Of a stretch of DNA of 64,000 nt, positions 62,081 through 64,000 are shown one piece after another. Where the stretch lies: the NCBI RefSeq assembly GCF_012317045.1, contig NZ_CP051154.1, positions 1,426,001 through 1,490,000 of the forward strand, in the 5' to 3' direction. The stretch's first letter is position 1, and each line of letters starts with the position of its first letter. This DNA is from Leifsonia sp. PS1209 (GTDB taxonomy: Bacteria > Actinomycetota > Actinomycetes > Actinomycetales > Microbacteriaceae). A program made the position numbers and the translations under genes. Under the pieces are notes generated by a model, which saw only the letters and a list, made by a program, of their open reading frames with translations, searched no databases and was not told the origin of the DNA.

Positions 62081-63145
62081 ATGACCGTCGTGAATCTCGG
62101 CACACCGCGGAGCGCAGCTCTGCGGACAGAGCCGAGCACGGAGGGCCGCCCGGACACACGGGACCTCGTCGACCGGTACGGCAGGGTCGCCCGCGACCTG
62201 CGCGTATCCGTGACGGAGAAATGCTCGCTGCGCTGCACGTACTGCATGCCGGAGGACGGCCTGCCGAGCATCCCGCGCGACGACCTGCTGAGCGCCGTCG
62301 AGATCTCCAGGCTGGTGCGCATCGCCACGCGCGACCTCGGCATCACCGAGGTGCGGTTCACCGGCGGGGAGCCGCTGATGCGCGCAGACCTCGCCGAGAT
62401 CATCGGCCTGTCCGCGGAGGCGGCGCCGGGCGTCGACCTCTCGATCACGACCAACGGGATCGGACTGGACCACCGCATCCGGAGCCTGGTGGATGCCGGG
62501 CTCACCCGGGTGAACGTCTCCCTCGACACGGTCGACAGGGAGCACTTCGCGCGCCTGACCCGGCGCGACAGGCTGCCGGCGGTGCTCGCGGGCATCCGCG
62601 CGGCGCACGACGCCGGGCTCATGCCGCTCAAGCTGAACGCCGTGCTGATGCGCGACACGCTCGCCGGCGCCCCCGACCTGCTCGCCTGGGCGATCGAGAA
62701 CGGCTGCCGTCTGCGCTTCATCGAGCAGATGCCGCTCGACGCCGACCACACCTGGATGCGCGACAACATGGTGCCCGCCGCCGAACTCCTCGACGTGCTC
62801 GGCGCCCGCTTCACCCTCACCGAGGCGGGCAGGGTGGACCCCTCAGCGCCAGCGGAGGAGTGGCTGGTGGACGGTGGGCCAGCGACGGTCGGCATCATCG
62901 CGTCGGTGACGCGCTCGTTCTGTTCCGCCTGCGACCGCACCAGGATCACGGCGGAGGGCACGGTGCGCTCCTGCCTGTTCGGCGACGACGAGACCGACCT
63001 GCGCGCACTGCTGCGCGGCGGGGCGGACGACGCCGAGATCGCCCGCTGGTGGCGGGGAGCGATGTGGGGCAAGCAGGCCGGCCACGGGATCGGCGCAGAC
63101 GGGTTCGTGCCTCCGGTGCGGAGCATGGGGGCGATCGGTGGCTGA
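62081..63145 (+). CDS. moaA: GTP 3',8-cyclase (MoaA)
   Basis: Radical SAM enzyme for the first step of molybdopterin synthesis, 354 residues. SAM cluster Cys48, Cys52, Cys55 (CSLRCTYC); GTP-side cluster Cys in FCSACDRTR and RSCLFG near the C-terminus; the protein ends in the double-glycine tail (GAIGG) needed for activity. TATGGT is 7 nt before the ATG. The 3' end overlaps moaD by 8 bp. Confidence 0.96.
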   Translation: MTVVNLGTPRSAALRTEPSTEGRPDTRDLVDRYGRVARDLRVSVTEKCSLRCTYCMPEDGLPSIPRDDLLSAVEISRLVRIATRDLGITEVRFTGGEPLMRADLAEIIGLSAEAAPGVDLSITTNGIGLDHRIRSLVDAGLTRVNVSLDTVDREHFARLTRRDRLPAVLAGIRAAHDAGLMPLKLNAVLMRDTLAGAPDLLAWAIENGCRLRFIEQMPLDADHTWMRDNMVPAAELLDVLGARFTLTEAGRVDPSAPAEEWLVDGGPATVGIIASVTRSFCSACDRTRITAEGTVRSCLFGDDETDLRALLRGGADDAEIARWWRGAMWGKQAGHGIGADGFVPPVRSMGAIGG

Positions 63146-63398
63146 GTCGGGCGACGGCACCGTGCTCGTGCGGTATTTCGCCGCGGCGGAGGAGGCGGCC
63201 GGGCGGTCGGAGGAGCGCATCCGGCTGGCGGAGCCGACGCTCGGTGCCCTGCGCGCCGAACTGCTCGCCCGCTACGGTGCGCCGATGGAGCTGGTGCTGC
63301 GGTCAGGGTCATTCCTGGTGGATGCGGTCGTGTCGCGCGACCCTGCCAGACGCGTGGCAGGGACCGTGGATGTGCTTCCGCCGTTCGCGGGCGGGTGA
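63138..63398 (+). CDS. moaD: MoaD/ThiS-type sulfur carrier
   Basis: 86 residues, ubiquitin fold, ending in PPFAGG; the C-terminal Gly-Gly becomes thiocarboxylated and gives sulfur to MPT synthase. GTG start, overlapping moaA. No moaE in the window. Confidence 0.9.
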   Translation: MAESGDGTVLVRYFAAAEEAAGRSEERIRLAEPTLGALRAELLARYGAPMELVLRSGSFLVDAVVSRDPARRVAGTVDVLPPFAGG

Positions 63399-63470
63399 CC
63401 TGACCCGATCTGACCTGACCGGTGCGCTAGGGTTGTCGCAACAGTGGGGGCTGAGCAGGGGAGGTGCGCG

Positions 63471-63806
63471 ATGAGCACGCTGATGGACGAATTCGCTGCG
63501 GTGCAACGGCGTCGGCGGAGGGTTGCGCTGCTGATGGTGGCGGCGATCGTCGCCGGGGTCGCCGCGTGGCTGACCGGGCCGATCGGGATCGTGATGATCG
63601 GTTTCGGCGACGCGGCGGGCTGGGCGCTCGCGGCGGCCGGCCTGGTTCTGCTGGCGGCCATGATCGTGGCGATCGTCGCGGCGGTGCGCACGCGCGTCGC
63701 CCCGTCGAGCCAGCCGGGCAAGGCCAACCTGCGCTTCGACGACCCGCTCCCGTCCCGCAACCCGAACGGCGGCAACGCCATGAACGGCTTCCAGATCGGC
63801 TCCTGA
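63471..63806 (+). CDS. Small membrane protein, unknown
   Basis: 111 residues. Basic N-terminus (QRRRRRV), two hydrophobic spans, and a polar tail of about 40 with QPGKANLRFDDPLPSR. The ATG with GGGGAGG upstream is preferred. TAGGGT at about 63429 may be its -10 box. Function unknown; the tail is likely outside or cytosolic. Confidence 0.7.
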   Translation: MSTLMDEFAAVQRRRRRVALLMVAAIVAGVAAWLTGPIGIVMIGFGDAAGWALAAAGLVLLAAMIVAIVAAVRTRVAPSSQPGKANLRFDDPLPSRNPNGGNAMNGFQIGS

Positions 63807-63826
63807 GCCGCGGGCGTCGGCGCGCG

Positions 63827-64000
63827 TCAGAGGGCGTAGACGGGCAGGTCGGCGGGATCGACCGCGACGGTGACCGGCGTGCCCGGCATCAGGGCGAGGT
63901 CGGCGACGACCGACGGCGCGACCAGCGCTGGCAGGCTGTCGGTGCGCACGAGCACGAGGTCGCCGCGGGGCTCCAGGTCGCGCACGGTCGCGGGGAGCCG
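63827..64000 (-). CDS. modC: Molybdate ABC transporter ATPase C-terminus (partial)
   Basis: 57 residues at the window edge, in frame to the last base, ending ...VTVAVDPADLPVYAL. This is the end of a TOBE-like domain as in ModC-type ATPases. The rest of the gene lies beyond the window. Location next to moaA-moaD supports molybdate import, but other ABC importers with TOBE domains remain possible. Confidence 0.6.
   Translation of the reverse strand, partial: RLPATVRDLEPRGDLVLVRTDSLPALVAPSVVADLALMPGTPVTVAVDPADLPVYAL

Overview
The window is high-GC (about 70 percent by eye), gene-dense actinobacterial chromosome. Gene content and order (nusA-ylxR-infB-rbfA, dxr-rip1-ispG, the MEP isoprenoid pathway, CGNR and DUF5997-type regulators, many GTG starts and leaderless genes) point to the family Microbacteriaceae, probably near Leifsonia. 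This is inferred from gene content, not from a marker-gene search. No rRNA, tRNA, CRISPR array, prophage or intact insertion sequence was found. No gap between genes exceeds 300 bases.

Layout. 1-1.5 kb: two polyamine-type ABC permeases, the first cut by the window edge. 1.6-5.4 kb: a thiamine/HMP ECF transporter operon (ykoF-ykoE-ykoD-ykoC) behind a clear TPP riboswitch. 5.4-13.2 kb: asparaginase plus GABA aminotransferase, an OsmC protein, a CGNR zinc-finger regulator, an acyltransferase, a second GABA aminotransferase with a secreted protein, and an FKBP lipoprotein. 13.3 kb: an AT-rich patch with a secreted orphan. 14-17.7 kb: dxr, rip1, ispG. 17.7-26.6 kb: RNase II-like protein, proS, and the translation cluster nusA-ylxR-infB-rbfA. 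26.6-31.5 kb: a block (mutY, a P-loop-less uridine-kinase-like protein, panE, an MFS pump and its TetR) lying between rbfA and truB. 31.5-35.4 kb: truB, two membrane proteins, ribF and an MFS transporter. 35.5-41 kb: a ROK kinase and the deoxyribose operon (SorC/DeoR regulator, deoC, aldehyde dehydrogenase, domain-deleted aldehyde dehydrogenase). 41-46.4 kb: SGNH hydrolase, M20 peptidase, macrodomain protein, and a copper module (csoR, copZ, copA) around a perfect operator. 46.5-53.7 kb: a degenerate FucU/RbsD protein, a SNF2 helicase with a structured leader, DUF3224, CYTH, pfkA, a quinone oxidoreductase. 53.7-58.7 kb: lactate-oxidase-like flavoprotein, an HTH-less LysR protein divergent from DUF5997, and an APC permease. 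58.8-64 kb: a zinc-ribbon SDR, DUF6510, flavin reductase and Mo-oxidoreductase operon facing moaA-moaD, with the end of a modC-like gene at the edge.

Themes. (1) Four copies of a roughly 64-bp hairpin repeat sit exactly between convergent gene pairs and nowhere else. (2) Many first genes of transcription units carry a TAnnnT box 6-8 nt before the start codon, so leaderless mRNAs appear to be the norm. (3) Several genes are homologues of enzymes that lack their catalytic residues. (4) Divergent promoters carry good dyad operators (CsoR, TetR, SorC/DeoR and LysR-like/DUF5997).
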